Below, one piece after another: positions 1-8,413 of a DNA stretch of 64,000 nucleotides. The DNA lies in contig NZ_BAMX01000022.1 of the NCBI RefSeq assembly GCF_000963965.1, positions 62,001 to 126,000 of the forward strand, in the 5' to 3' direction. The stretch is from Acetobacter orientalis (lineage in GTDB: Bacteria; Pseudomonadota; Alphaproteobacteria; Acetobacterales; Acetobacteraceae). The first letter of the stretch is position 1. Each line of letters opens with the position of its first letter. The position numbers and the translations under genes were made by a program. A model generated the notes under the pieces. That model was given only the letters and a program-made list of their open reading frames with translations. It searched no databases and was not told the DNA's origin.

Positions 1-989
1 GAGAGAAGGGCAACCCCAAGCGTAAGTGCTGCCCCTTTCAAAAAGGCTGCCGAAAAAAGCGCAGAGAAGAAAGACTGCCAGTTAAACCCACCACTGCTTT
101 CATCTGCCGTTAGGGCTTGTTCAGCCTGCGAGGAGAGAGACCATTTTTGGCGCAGTTTTGCGAGTGTTCCGTCTTGTTCTAGCTCTGCTATGGTTTGGGA
201 CAATAAGGCACGGTCTTGCTTATTTTTGCGCAAATAGGCCGCAAAATGGCGGTAGTCTTGGTAGTCGGGTTTAAGGATAATGCGTACTTTACCGTGTAAC
301 TGTTTTTGGCGGTAATACAGCTCTACATCTTGGCTAACAAACGCAAATACCCGGCCAATAAGCACCTGCTGTACCACTTGGTCTTCTGTTGGGTATTGCT
401 GCACAAGAATAGGGGCTTTACCTGCGGCGGCCAGGCTTACATTTTCACGCTCTATGCGGGCTGCGTAGCTTGTGCCTGCTTGCACGGCAATGGTTTTGCC
501 AGACAGTTCGGCCATGCTTTTAATGGGGGGGGTATTGGCGCGCGCTACAACGGTTAACGCTGTTTCTTGGTAGGCTACTGCGTCAAAATTCTTTTCTCTG
601 TCTGCTAATTGTATAATGCCGCTTATAACCAACCCACAACGTTGCGCGGCAAGGCTCGGGAAAAGCCCTGTAAAGTCCATTGTTATTAAAGACAAAGACG
701 CATGCCACCGTTGTGCAAGTGCGCGCACAACGTCAATATCCATACCTTCTGGCTTGCTGGCGTCTGAGCCTTGAATAAAGGTCATGGGGGGGAGGGTCGG
801 GTTTGTGCATACGGTTAATGTGCCGTCTTGTACAAAAGAGGGCACAGTCTCCGAGCTGCTTTGGGCACGGCCCATGGTAGGCGTGCTGAGTGCCAGCCCG
901 GTGCCAAGCAGCCCAATAAGTAAGGCAGAGGCCCACTTATTTGGCTTACAAACCTTGTTTTTTGCAGCAAAAAAAGAAAGAGCAGCCAT
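1..989 (-). CDS. amino acid ABC transporter, fused substrate-binding protein and permease (partial)
   Basis: Reading the minus strand from ATG at 989 gives an open frame of 329 codons that runs off the left edge. A signal peptide (hydrophobic ALLIGLLGTGLAL, cleavage near GRAQ-S) is followed by a bac_3 type periplasmic amino acid-binding domain (residues about 50-270: LTVCTNPTLPPMTF, DIDVVRAL, then SGKTIAVQAGTS). The last residues (FLKGAALTLGVALL) match the first membrane helix of a GlnP/HisM-type permease, so this is a binding protein fused to its permease. The start overlaps the stop of the upstream LysR gene in a TAATG arrangement, implying translational coupling. The substrate cannot be read from the sequence; a polar amino acid or guanidino/ureido acid is plausible from the neighbours. 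Confidence 0.85.
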   Translation of the reverse strand, partial: MAALSFFAAKNKVCKPNKWASALLIGLLGTGLALSTPTMGRAQSSSETVPSFVQDGTLTVCTNPTLPPMTFIQGSDASKPEGMDIDVVRALAQRWHASLSLITMDFTGLFPSLAAQRCGLVISGIIQLADREKNFDAVAYQETALTVVARANTPPIKSMAELSGKTIAVQAGTSYAARIERENVSLAAAGKAPILVQQYPTEDQVVQQVLIGRVFAFVSQDVELYYRQKQLHGKVRIILKPDYQDYRHFAAYLRKNKQDRALLSQTIAELEQDGTLAKLRQKWSLSSQAEQALTADESSGGFNWQSFFSALFSAAFLKGAALTLGVALL

Positions 990-1963
990 TAGTATGAGTC
1001 TTCCAACAAGGCGCGAAACGTCTCAACCATGAGTTCTGTTTCGGGAGATGTGCGCGCTAAAAAATGACAGCAGGTGATAAGTTGTAAATTATTGAAGTTG
1101 ATGTGCCGGAGCAGCCCGCGGTCAACTAAAGGTTTTGCAAAGGCTTCGGGTAGAAAACCAATGAAGTTGCCAGACAAAATAAGCAGAGCACGGGCATCAA
1201 CATTTTCAGCCGCCGCTCTAAACGACAGGTGTTTTCTTATTTCGTCCCATTGGGGAGATGTCGCGGCTTCAGAGACCGCAATCATGCGTTGAGCGGCCAA
1301 AACGTCTAATGTTATGGTCTCTTCCGGCACGGAGTAAAGGGCGTTACGCGCACCACAATAAAGATTGAGGGCTTCAGACACCAAAGGGATGCCCTGCATG
1401 CCGGGCATATTTTGTGGGTATAGTGCAATGCCTGCTGTGGCTTGGCCGGTGGTTACGGCAACCTCTACCTCCCGCGTGTTGGCCGAATGGACGGTCATGA
1501 ACACATTTGGGTGGTGGCTGGTAAAGGTTTCTATGGCCCGTATAAGGGGTGTTTCGCCATGTGTTTGCAGGTTGTCTGGTACGTAAAGGCGGAAGGTGCC
1601 AGACAAAATGCCACTTATCTGGTTAATGCGCTGCTGAAAATGCTGAATATTTTGCAAAAGCCCTAACGTGGCCTCCAGCACAGATTGCCCTTCGCTGGTG
1701 AGAGAAAACCCACTTCTGCCGCGTTTACACAGTTTAAGGCCCAAGCGTGTTTCAAGGGCTGAAATATCAAGACTGATAGAAGACTTGCTTTTACCCAAAG
1801 CAATTTCAGCCGCAGCAAAACCGCCTTGTGCAGCAACAGTATGAAAAACACGGAGCAGGCGCAAATCAACTTCAGAAACCTGACCGCTAAAACCACTTGA
1901 GCGCCGCGCTGTGGCTTTGCGCTGTGGGGTGGGGGCTGTTAGGGGCTTGGCTGATCTTTTCAT
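989..1963 (-). CDS. LysR-family transcriptional regulator
   Basis: N-terminal winged HTH (SEVDLRLLRVFHTVAAQGGF, then AAEIALGKSKSSISLDISALE) followed by a LysR substrate-binding domain with a DNLQTHGETPLIRAIE segment and inducer-pocket strands to the C-terminus. The open frame extends upstream to 2050, but those 29 codons (Arg/Pro/Thr rich) look unlike coding sequence; ATG at 1963 gives a normal 324-residue LysR. Neither start has a strong ribosome binding site. Its stop overlaps the start of the solute-binding/permease gene, so the two form one transcript. It is divergent from the amidinohydrolase operon at 2380 and is the obvious candidate to control that operon. Confidence 0.85.
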   Translation of the reverse strand: MKRSAKPLTAPTPQRKATARRSSGFSGQVSEVDLRLLRVFHTVAAQGGFAAAEIALGKSKSSISLDISALETRLGLKLCKRGRSGFSLTSEGQSVLEATLGLLQNIQHFQQRINQISGILSGTFRLYVPDNLQTHGETPLIRAIETFTSHHPNVFMTVHSANTREVEVAVTTGQATAGIALYPQNMPGMQGIPLVSEALNLYCGARNALYSVPEETITLDVLAAQRMIAVSEAATSPQWDEIRKHLSFRAAAENVDARALLILSGNFIGFLPEAFAKPLVDRGLLRHINFNNLQLITCCHFLARTSPETELMVETFRALLEDSY

Positions 1964-2379
1964 CTGATCTGTCGAGTCCTCTCTCAGGCGGCGGGTGGGC
2001 GGTGTAAAACAGAGTCTTGTGGTGCGCGGTCGTGGGCTTGGGGCGCACATAGCGTGCCACCACTTCTACAGTAAGACCTCGGTTACCCTTTGCATTCTGT
2101 TACTCTACCGTAAGAACGTAGGGCCGGGAAGTAGGTTGAAGCCCAAATATGCCTCTAAACTCGTGTAAAGACTAAAGTGTGGCGTGTGGGTAGTTTTACG
2201 CATTGTAGAGATTTTTGGCAGAAAACAGCCAATTTTCATTTTGAGGTTTGGCCATGAAAGATATTTTTACCGCGATAATTAATGATTTTGTAAAGTGAAC
2301 TCCGGTTAATTCTAATTTTGCACTCGTTCCTTTTCCGTTACAGTCTGGGGGAACTTAGCAATCTCAAGGATTTCCGGTA
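1964..2379. promoter_or_regulatory. divergent intergenic region with palindrome TTGGC-N8-GCCAA
   Basis: Non-coding region of about 0.4 kb between the LysR gene and the amidinohydrolase operon. It contains a perfect inverted repeat TTGGC-N8-GCCAA at 2215-2232, a plausible operator for the adjacent LysR protein (inference). An AGGA ribosome binding site precedes the ATG at 2380. No other gene is seen. Confidence 0.45.
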
Positions 2380-3252
2380 ATGGTAGCAAACCGCTGGTTT
2401 ATTGATAGCGAAACCGGTGAACTGGCTGATGTGCTGCTCTGCTCGCCAGAGTACTATCAGTGGATCCCCAGTAACGATATTGCCATTCAAACAATGGCAA
2501 ATGGCGGTAAAATTGACCGCGCAGCCCTAAACACACAGTTTGCTGAGCTGGTAAGCACCTTGAAAGAGGCAGATGTTACCTGCCACTTCTTAAAACCTCA
2601 GGCTGATATGCCGTATCAGGTTTATACCCGTGACAGCTCCCAAACTACGCCGTTTGGCACGGTTGTAACCCGTTTGATGCGTAAAGAGCGTGTAGCCGAA
2701 GAAAGCGAAATTCGCGCTTTTTATGCGCCAGACGAAATTTGGAAAAGCTGCACTAAAGGGCATATTGAAGGGGGTGATATTCATATCATTCGCCCTGGTT
2801 TGCTGGCAGTGGGCGTGAGTGGTGGCCGCACTGATGAGGCTGGTGCTGCAGAGTTTATTGGCTGGTTTGAAGAGGCTGGCTGGACATGCCGCATGATTCG
2901 CTTTCCGGAGCATTTTTTGCATCTGGACGTTATTTTTACCATGGTGGCAGAAAATCTGGCCATTGCAGCCGTTGACTGCTTGGCCGATGAAGATCTGGAG
3001 TGGTTCAAGGCGCAGGGTATTCGCCTTTTGCCGGTAAGCTATAAAGAAGCCATGCGCGACATGGGCTGTAACGTGCTGGCGCTGGGTAAAGACCGCGTAG
3101 TGAGTCCTTTCCATTCAACACGTATTAACGCCATGCTGCGTGCTGAAGGTTTAACTGTGCTTGACCCTGAGCTAAACCAGTTTTCTCAAGGGGGTGGCAG
3201 CATTCATTGCATGACCATGCCTTTGCGCAGGAAGTCTCTTTTGCCAGCATAA
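2380..3252 (+). CDS. amidinotransferase/arginine deiminase-fold hydrolase (DDAH-like)
   Basis: 290 residues of the guanidino-group modifying superfamily (arginine deiminase, DDAH, agmatine deiminase, glycine amidinotransferase). The catalytic set is visible: YTRD at 82-85, H-I-E-G-G-D with Glu130 and Asp133, His181 in HLD, and nucleophile Cys277 in GGGSIHC near the C-terminus. Such enzymes attack the guanidinium carbon through a thiol; hydrolytic members release ammonia and leave a ureido group, or release an amine. It is the first gene of a three-gene operon with a hydroxyacid dehydrogenase and an N-carbamoyl amidohydrolase. That context suggests a deiminase producing an N-carbamoyl (ureido) acid for the third enzyme. 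The substrate is inferred and could be a guanidino acid or a methylarginine. Confidence 0.8.
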   Translation: MVANRWFIDSETGELADVLLCSPEYYQWIPSNDIAIQTMANGGKIDRAALNTQFAELVSTLKEADVTCHFLKPQADMPYQVYTRDSSQTTPFGTVVTRLMRKERVAEESEIRAFYAPDEIWKSCTKGHIEGGDIHIIRPGLLAVGVSGGRTDEAGAAEFIGWFEEAGWTCRMIRFPEHFLHLDVIFTMVAENLAIAAVDCLADEDLEWFKAQGIRLLPVSYKEAMRDMGCNVLALGKDRVVSPFHSTRINAMLRAEGLTVLDPELNQFSQGGGSIHCMTMPLRRKSLLPA

Positions 3253-3276
3253 ACAGCAAAACTAAGGTGTAATATT

Positions 3277-4218
3277 ATGGCGCGGCTTATTATTAGTGCG
3301 GATGGCCCAGACAAATTTGCAATCTGGAAAGAAGCCTTTGCAAAAGCCGCGCCAGACTTAACTGTGTGCTCGTGGTACGCGCCAGAAACACACCTGTTAC
3401 CGTCTGATTATGTGCTGGTCTGGAAACCAGAGGCAGACCATTACGCCGCCTTGGCACAGGCTAAAGCTATTTTGTGCACAGGGGCAGGGGTAGACCATTT
3501 GCTCCAACACCCACACTTTCCGGTTCATGTGCCGTTAGTGCGTATGGGTGGAGAGCAAACGGCGCACTTAATGGCCGATTACGTAACCTGGGCCGCTATT
3601 GGCTTGTTACGAGATGCCCGAACCTGGGCTATTCAACAAAACCAGCACCAATGGGTTTATAACGGTATTGCCCGTACCTCGGCTGAAATACGCATTGGTG
3701 TTATGGGCTTAGGGCACTTAGGGGCGTATGTTGCCACGCACTTGGCGCGCGTAGGGTTTCAGGTTGCAGGGTGGAAACGTTCTGCTGCCAGCGTGCCTAA
3801 CGTGCAGGTTTATGTGGGGCAAGAAGCGTTGCCAGAATTTCTGGCAACAACAGATATTTTGGTTAACCTTTTACCCAGCACCCCTCAAACACGTGGCCTT
3901 GTAACCTACGATTTTTTGAAAAATCTACCACGTGGGGCCGGGTTTATTAACGTGGGCCGGGGTGAGCATGTTGTGCAGGCAGACCTATTGCAAGCACTCG
4001 ATACCGGCTTGCTGTGTGGTGCCGTGCTTGATGTCGTAACCCCAGAACCACTGCCAGAGCAGTCGCCCCTGTGGGGGCACCCGCGGGTTACGGTTACGCC
4101 GCATGTTGCCTCAGAAGCCTCTGCTTACAAACAGGCAGAGTATGTGGCGCAGGCTATTGAACAATTAGAACGGGGCGAAAAACCCGCATTACTTTGTAAC
4201 CCGCATACCGGGTACTAA
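3277..4218 (+). CDS. ghrA: 2-hydroxyacid dehydrogenase, glyoxylate/hydroxypyruvate reductase A type
   Basis: 313 residues with the NAD(P)-binding Rossmann motif GLGHLG at 144-149 and the D-2-hydroxyacid dehydrogenase catalytic triad: Arg228 (NVGRGE), Glu257 (TPEPLP) and His276 (TPHVAS). Length and motif order match GhrA, which reduces glyoxylate or hydroxypyruvate to glycolate or glycerate. It starts 24 bases after the amidinohydrolase and ends 36 bases before the carbamoylase, so the three are almost certainly cotranscribed. A job in reducing a keto acid formed by transamination of the amino acid released by the neighbouring enzymes is an inference. The exact substrate and cofactor preference cannot be told from the sequence. 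Confidence 0.8.
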   Translation: MARLIISADGPDKFAIWKEAFAKAAPDLTVCSWYAPETHLLPSDYVLVWKPEADHYAALAQAKAILCTGAGVDHLLQHPHFPVHVPLVRMGGEQTAHLMADYVTWAAIGLLRDARTWAIQQNQHQWVYNGIARTSAEIRIGVMGLGHLGAYVATHLARVGFQVAGWKRSAASVPNVQVYVGQEALPEFLATTDILVNLLPSTPQTRGLVTYDFLKNLPRGAGFINVGRGEHVVQADLLQALDTGLLCGAVLDVVTPEPLPEQSPLWGHPRVTVTPHVASEASAYKQAEYVAQAIEQLERGEKPALLCNPHTGY

Positions 4219-4254
4219 AACAGTAAAGCCAAAGAGCAGATAAAGGACGTTAAT

Positions 4255-5508
4255 ATGGTTGCGCACAGCAATATGGTAATAGATGGCCCAGCCCTTTGGC
4301 GTGACCTTATGGAAACCGCTCAATTTGGAGGCACCCCCAAAGGCGGTATATGCCGTTTGGCTTTATCTGATGAAGATGAAAAAGTAAGGGCATGGTTTAC
4401 CAAAACCTGCGAAAATTTGGGGTGTACGGTTACGTATGACTCAATGGGTAACCTGTTTGCCCGTAGGCCCGGTGCTCGTAACGATTTGCCCCCTATTATG
4501 ATGGGTAGCCACCTTGATACCCAACCAACGGGTGGCAAGTTTGATGGTATTTTAGGGGTATTGGGTGGGGTTGCCGTACTGCGTGCATTACATGCAGCAG
4601 GTATTACAACCCAACACCCTATAGAGGTTGTAAACTGGACAAATGAGGAAGGTGCACGCTTTACCCCCCCCATGTTGGCATCGGGCGTATTTGGTGGTGT
4701 GTTTACCCAAGAGTATGCACGGGGCCGGGCAGATAAAAACGGTATAACACTTGGCCAAGCCTTAGAGCAGGCTGGTTTTATTGGGCAAGAGCCATGTGGC
4801 CAGCACCCTGCCAGCGTCTATTTTGAACTGCATATTGAGCAAGGCCCCGTTTTGGAAGCCGAGCAGAAAACCATTGGCGTGGTAACCGGCGTGCAAGCCA
4901 TGCGATGGTATACCGTTACAGTGACTGGGCAAGATGCCCACGCTGGTACAACCCCCATGACCATGCGCTCAGACGCCTTGTGGGCAGCTGCCCGCATGAT
5001 AGATGGTGTGCACCAAGTTGCTATAAACCATGCGCCAGATGGCTTGGGTACTGTGGGTATTGTTGACTGCCAGCCGGGTAGCAGCAATGTAGTGCCGGGG
5101 CATGTGCAGTTTACAGTAGATTTACGCCACCCGACAGATAGTGTGCTGGAAGGTATGGAAAAAGAATTTTACGAAACACTTACCAATTTGGCAGAAACAT
5201 GTGGTGCGCAAATTGCCATTGAGCCAACATGGGTTTCTGCCGCTGTGCATTTTGACCCCTTCTGCCTTTCCTGTGTAGAAGAGAGTACGGAAAAATTGGG
5301 CTATTCGTCTCGTAAAATTGTATCTGGCGCAGGGCATGATGCTGTTTATGTTGCAAAAGTTGTACCCACAGCTATGATTTTTGTACCATGTTGGAAAGGC
5401 ATTAGCCACAACGAAGCAGAAAGTGCCGAACCGCAAGACGCAACAGCGGGGGCAAATGTTTTGCTACATGCTGTGTTACAAGCCGATGCACAGTTACTAG
5501 CTTCTTAA
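4255..5508 (+). CDS. Zn-dependent N-carbamoyl amino acid amidohydrolase (M20/HyuC-AllC family)
   Basis: 417-residue binuclear metallo-amidohydrolase of the hydantoin/carbamoylase (Zn-dependent hydrolase) family. Metal ligands are visible in GSHLDTQPTGG (His86, Asp88), KFDG (Asp98), NWTNEEG, HIEQGP, the HAGTTPM dimerisation-domain signature, GAGHDA and the terminal SHNEAE. The family hydrolyses N-carbamoyl amino acids, N-carbamoyl-beta-alanine or allantoate to amine, CO2 and ammonia. It is closely related along its whole length to the second copy at 17908-19182 in the pyrimidine operon. An AAAGGA ribosome binding site precedes the ATG. Here it follows a predicted deiminase, so a ureido acid is the expected substrate. 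A strong terminator follows. Confidence 0.85.
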   Translation: MVAHSNMVIDGPALWRDLMETAQFGGTPKGGICRLALSDEDEKVRAWFTKTCENLGCTVTYDSMGNLFARRPGARNDLPPIMMGSHLDTQPTGGKFDGILGVLGGVAVLRALHAAGITTQHPIEVVNWTNEEGARFTPPMLASGVFGGVFTQEYARGRADKNGITLGQALEQAGFIGQEPCGQHPASVYFELHIEQGPVLEAEQKTIGVVTGVQAMRWYTVTVTGQDAHAGTTPMTMRSDALWAAARMIDGVHQVAINHAPDGLGTVGIVDCQPGSSNVVPGHVQFTVDLRHPTDSVLEGMEKEFYETLTNLAETCGAQIAIEPTWVSAAVHFDPFCLSCVEESTEKLGYSSRKIVSGAGHDAVYVAKVVPTAMIFVPCWKGISHNEAESAEPQDATAGANVLLHAVLQADAQLLAS

Positions 5509-5538
5509 AAATTAACACAATTTGTATAATGGTTTGAA

Positions 5539-5570
5539 AAGCGTGTGGGTTTAGGCTCACACGCTTTTTT
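5539..5570 (+). terminator. rho-independent terminator after the amidinohydrolase operon
   Basis: 11-bp stem AAGCGTGTGGG / CTCACACGCTT (one G-T pair) with a six-base loop and a T run ending at 5570, 30 bases after the carbamoylase stop. Confidence 0.85.
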
Positions 5571-5620
5571 ATTAGGCTACACAAGGCAGGGCTCAGCACT
5601 ATACGGGAGTGGCCGCAACA

Positions 5621-6529
5621 TTATTGTTGGATCAGTATTTTTTGAAAACTATCGTATATAACTTGCCGTAACCATGGGTTATCTGTTGCTTTTTGCCAAA
5701 GTAACGAGACAGTATAAGACCCTAAATCAAGCGGGGTTGGGCAAAGTGTAAGCCCTGATAGGGTGGCAAGACACTGGGCTGCATGTGCCGGGAGTGTTGC
5801 AACCGCACGTGTGCCTACCAAGAAGGGCGGCAGGGCTGAAAAATGAGTGAGTGCTGAGCGTACTTGGCGTGTAAGCCCATGTTGTTTTAAAACATGGTCA
5901 ACAATGCCTTCTCGTCCAGAAAATGAAACAAGCACGTGTGGCAGGGTCAGGTAGTCTTGCAGCGATAAGGGAAGGTCTATACCGCAGGCCTTTGGGTCAA
6001 GCAGGCAGGCATAACCAGATTGCCCAATCTCATGGTGTTGTAGCCCAGAGCGTAGGGCTGGTTGGGCAATTACTGCAAAATCAATTTCGCCCGCTTCAAA
6101 AAGAGATTCTACCTTATGTTTATTCGCTTGCCTAAACGTAAGAGAAACATGCGGTGCGGCTTGCGCCACTGTATGCGCAAGTAAAGGGCCTACCGCAATT
6201 TGAAAATCATCTGACATACCGATGGAAAAATGTTGGCGGCTTGTAGCGGGGTCAAAAGCGCTAATAGATGAAAAAGCCGTTTTAATAAGTGCTGTCCCAT
6301 TTTGGAGTGGCTCTACCATAGACACGGCACGGGGTGTTGGCTGCATGCCGGTGCGGGTGCGTACAAATAAGGCGTCATTTGCGGCATCGCGTAGGCGCGC
6401 AAGACTAGCACTGACCGCAGACTGGCTGAGAGAAAGCCTGCGGGCCGCTTTTGACACGCTGCGCTCCTCCCACAACACTAAAAAAATGGTGGCAAGATTA
6501 AAGTCGAGCCGAGACATAATATCACTCAT
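5621..6529 (-). CDS. LysR-family transcriptional regulator (NodD-like)
   Basis: 302 residues: HTH at the N-terminus (SRLDFNLATIFLVLWEERSV, AARRLSLSQSAVSASLARLR) followed by a NodD/PNR-type effector domain. The Met at residue 5 is an equally likely start because family members usually begin directly before the DFNL segment, and neither site has a clear ribosome binding site. The gene is divergent from the nitrilase at 6619 across 89 bases. It is therefore the likely regulator of that gene, although no inverted-repeat operator stands out in the gap. The effector is unknown. Confidence 0.82.
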   Translation of the reverse strand: MSDIMSRLDFNLATIFLVLWEERSVSKAARRLSLSQSAVSASLARLRDAANDALFVRTRTGMQPTPRAVSMVEPLQNGTALIKTAFSSISAFDPATSRQHFSIGMSDDFQIAVGPLLAHTVAQAAPHVSLTFRQANKHKVESLFEAGEIDFAVIAQPALRSGLQHHEIGQSGYACLLDPKACGIDLPLSLQDYLTLPHVLVSFSGREGIVDHVLKQHGLTRQVRSALTHFSALPPFLVGTRAVATLPAHAAQCLATLSGLTLCPTPLDLGSYTVSLLWQKATDNPWLRQVIYDSFQKILIQQ

Positions 6530-6618
6530 AGCGATTTAGAATATCATAATAATCAATTTGCCTGATAGTGGCAAAACGTTCAGTCTCTTTAAAAGCATGT
6601 TGTTTATAGGCAGAGGAT

Positions 6619-7593
6619 ATGAACATGACCCCCTTACGTGTTGCTGTTGTACAAGCCGGAACGTCACTTTTTGATACGCCCAAAACGTTAGAGCGTATGC
6701 AAGCGCACTGCGAGGCCGCAGCGGCATTAGGCGTTAAGTTGGTTGTTTTTCCTGAAGCTTATATTGGCGGCTACCCCAAGGGGTTAACGTTTGGCGCTGT
6801 TATGGGCAGCCGCTTTCCTGAAGGACGAGAGGAATATTTACGCTACTGGAAATCGGCCATTATGGTGCCGGGGCCAGAAACGGTGCAGATAGGCTCTTTT
6901 GCCGCCACTATGAAAGCGCATATTGTGGTGGGTGTTATAGAAAAAGAGGGAGCGACATTGTACTGTACGGCTCTTTTCTTTGGCCCAGACGGTGCGTTGC
7001 TTGGTAAACACCGTAAACTTATGCCCACCGCCACCGAACGACTGGTGTGGGGGCAGGGAGATGGCTCAACCCTGCCGGTGTTTGAGACGGAAGCTGGACG
7101 CTTGGGTGCCGCCATTTGCTGGGAAAATTATATGCCAGCCTTGCGGCAGAGCCTGTACGCGCAAGGCATTAATGTGTGGTGTGCTCCAACGGTAGATGAA
7201 CGAGACATCTGGCAAGCCTCCATGCGGCATATCGCGTATGAAGGGCGCACATTTGTTTTAAGCGCTTGCCAATACATGACCAGAGCTGATGCACCCGAGC
7301 AGTATGAGTGCCACCAAGGGCACAACCCAGAGACGGTGCTTATTAAAGGGGGGAGTGTTATTGTTAACCCCTTTGGCGAAATTATTGCAGGCCCGGTTTA
7401 TGACCGTGAGGCTATTTTAACGGCAGATATAGACCTAGATGACGTTATTCGGGCTAAATACGACCTAGATGTTGCCGGCCATTACGCGCGGCCAGATGTT
7501 TTTAGCTTGCAGGTTGATACAACGGCTAAAACCCCGGTTGCGTTTACAACGCAAGAAACAGGCCCGCTCTCCTTACCTGATGCCATAGAATAA
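6619..7593 (+). CDS. nitrilase (C-N hydrolase superfamily, branch 1)
   Basis: 324-residue thiol hydrolase with the Glu-Lys-Cys triad: Glu46 in FPEAYIGGYPKG, Lys133 in HRKLMPTATERLVWG, and Cys167 in CWENYMP. These motifs are those of true nitrilases that hydrolyse R-CN to carboxylate and ammonia, and differ from the amidase and beta-ureidopropionase branches. The ATG at 6619 lies 5 bases after GAGG. Single gene, divergent from a LysR regulator, with no partner downstream except rutR. The natural nitrile is unknown; release of ammonia or of an amino/ureido acid for the neighbouring pathways would fit the locus. Confidence 0.85.
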   Translation: MNMTPLRVAVVQAGTSLFDTPKTLERMQAHCEAAAALGVKLVVFPEAYIGGYPKGLTFGAVMGSRFPEGREEYLRYWKSAIMVPGPETVQIGSFAATMKAHIVVGVIEKEGATLYCTALFFGPDGALLGKHRKLMPTATERLVWGQGDGSTLPVFETEAGRLGAAICWENYMPALRQSLYAQGINVWCAPTVDERDIWQASMRHIAYEGRTFVLSACQYMTRADAPEQYECHQGHNPETVLIKGGSVIVNPFGEIIAGPVYDREAILTADIDLDDVIRAKYDLDVAGHYARPDVFSLQVDTTAKTPVAFTTQETGPLSLPDAIE

Positions 7594-7756
7594 GCCATTA
7601 TTGAGGGGCGTTGTGGGGCACCACAAAGGGGCCTACATGTGCTGCGGCAGTGCTGGTTTTAGGGGGTAGTGCTGTGGCGCATCTTGTTTTTTGTCTATTA
7701 AACTCATGAAATTTGGTGCTACGTCCTTATGAAGAGAGAGACGTAGTCTAAAGGCA

Positions 7757-8413
7757 ATGAGCGTGACAACAAAGACAAACCGTATTGCTGATGCTGGTGT
7801 GCCTAGGCGTAATAATACGCAGCGTATACTGACCGCCGCAGAGAAAATTTTTGCGGCGTATGGGCTGGCTGGGGCACGGATAGATGACATTGCCAAGGCT
7901 TGCGCGTTACCTAAAGCAAATATTCTTTACTATTTTGGCAGTAAAGAAGGGCTGTACCGTGCCACACTTGAGCGGTTGTTAGCCGGGTGGCTGGCCGATG
8001 CAGATGAATGGCTTACAATAGAACACGCCCCACGAGTTGGGTTGGAGGGGTACGTACGCGCAAAAATGCTGTTTTCGCGGCGTAAACCTGCGGCCTCTCG
8101 TTTATTTATGCATGAGCTTTTGGCCGGTGGTGGCTGTGTGCAAGACTTTTTGCGCACAACATTACGCGACTTTGTGCAAAGCAAAGCGCTTGTATTTGCC
8201 CACTGGCAAGAGCAAGGCCTATTTGCACCAATAGACCCGGCTCATTTTCTATTTCTATTATGGTCTACAACCCAAGCTTATGCAGATATGCAGGTTCAGT
8301 TTGCTGCGGTTTTAGGCCGCAAAAGCTTGAGCGTGGCAGACTTCGAAAAAGGAATAGAAACCCTTATGCAACTGGTTGATTCTGTTTGCTTGCCAAAAGA
8401 GGCAAACGGTTAA
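7757..8413 (+). CDS. rutR: TetR-family regulator, RutR-like (pyrimidine catabolism)
   Basis: 218 residues. The TetR HTH (ILTAAEKIFAAYGLAGARI, then DIAKACALPKANILYYFGSKEGLY) is followed by a YcdC-type C-terminal domain with SRLFMHELLAGG, HWQEQGLFAPIDPAHFLFLLW and TTQAYADMQVQ. These line up along the length with E. coli RutR (LLYYFPSKEALY, SRLFCMEMLAG, APIDPQHLIFMIWASTQHYAD). RutR is a repressor of pyrimidine-utilisation genes released by uracil/thymine. A near-consensus RutR operator lies at 9861-9876 in the promoter of the permease and dihydropyrimidinase genes, supporting the call. Its 3' end overlaps the convergent permease gene by 50 bases. The classical rut operon itself is absent from the window. 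Confidence 0.85.
   Translation: MSVTTKTNRIADAGVPRRNNTQRILTAAEKIFAAYGLAGARIDDIAKACALPKANILYYFGSKEGLYRATLERLLAGWLADADEWLTIEHAPRVGLEGYVRAKMLFSRRKPAASRLFMHELLAGGGCVQDFLRTTLRDFVQSKALVFAHWQEQGLFAPIDPAHFLFLLWSTTQAYADMQVQFAAVLGRKSLSVADFEKGIETLMQLVDSVCLPKEANG

Noticed and set aside
2590-3114. 174-codon minus-strand frame
   Set aside because: Antisense to the amidinohydrolase, whose catalytic motifs are clear; no ribosome binding site or domain.
6619-7593. Nitrilase gene as the beta-ureidopropionase of the pyrimidine pathway
   Set aside because: Beta-ureidopropionases belong to the same superfamily, but the CWENYMP and FPEAYIGGYPKG motifs are those of true nitrilases, and an M20-type carbamoylase already fills that step.
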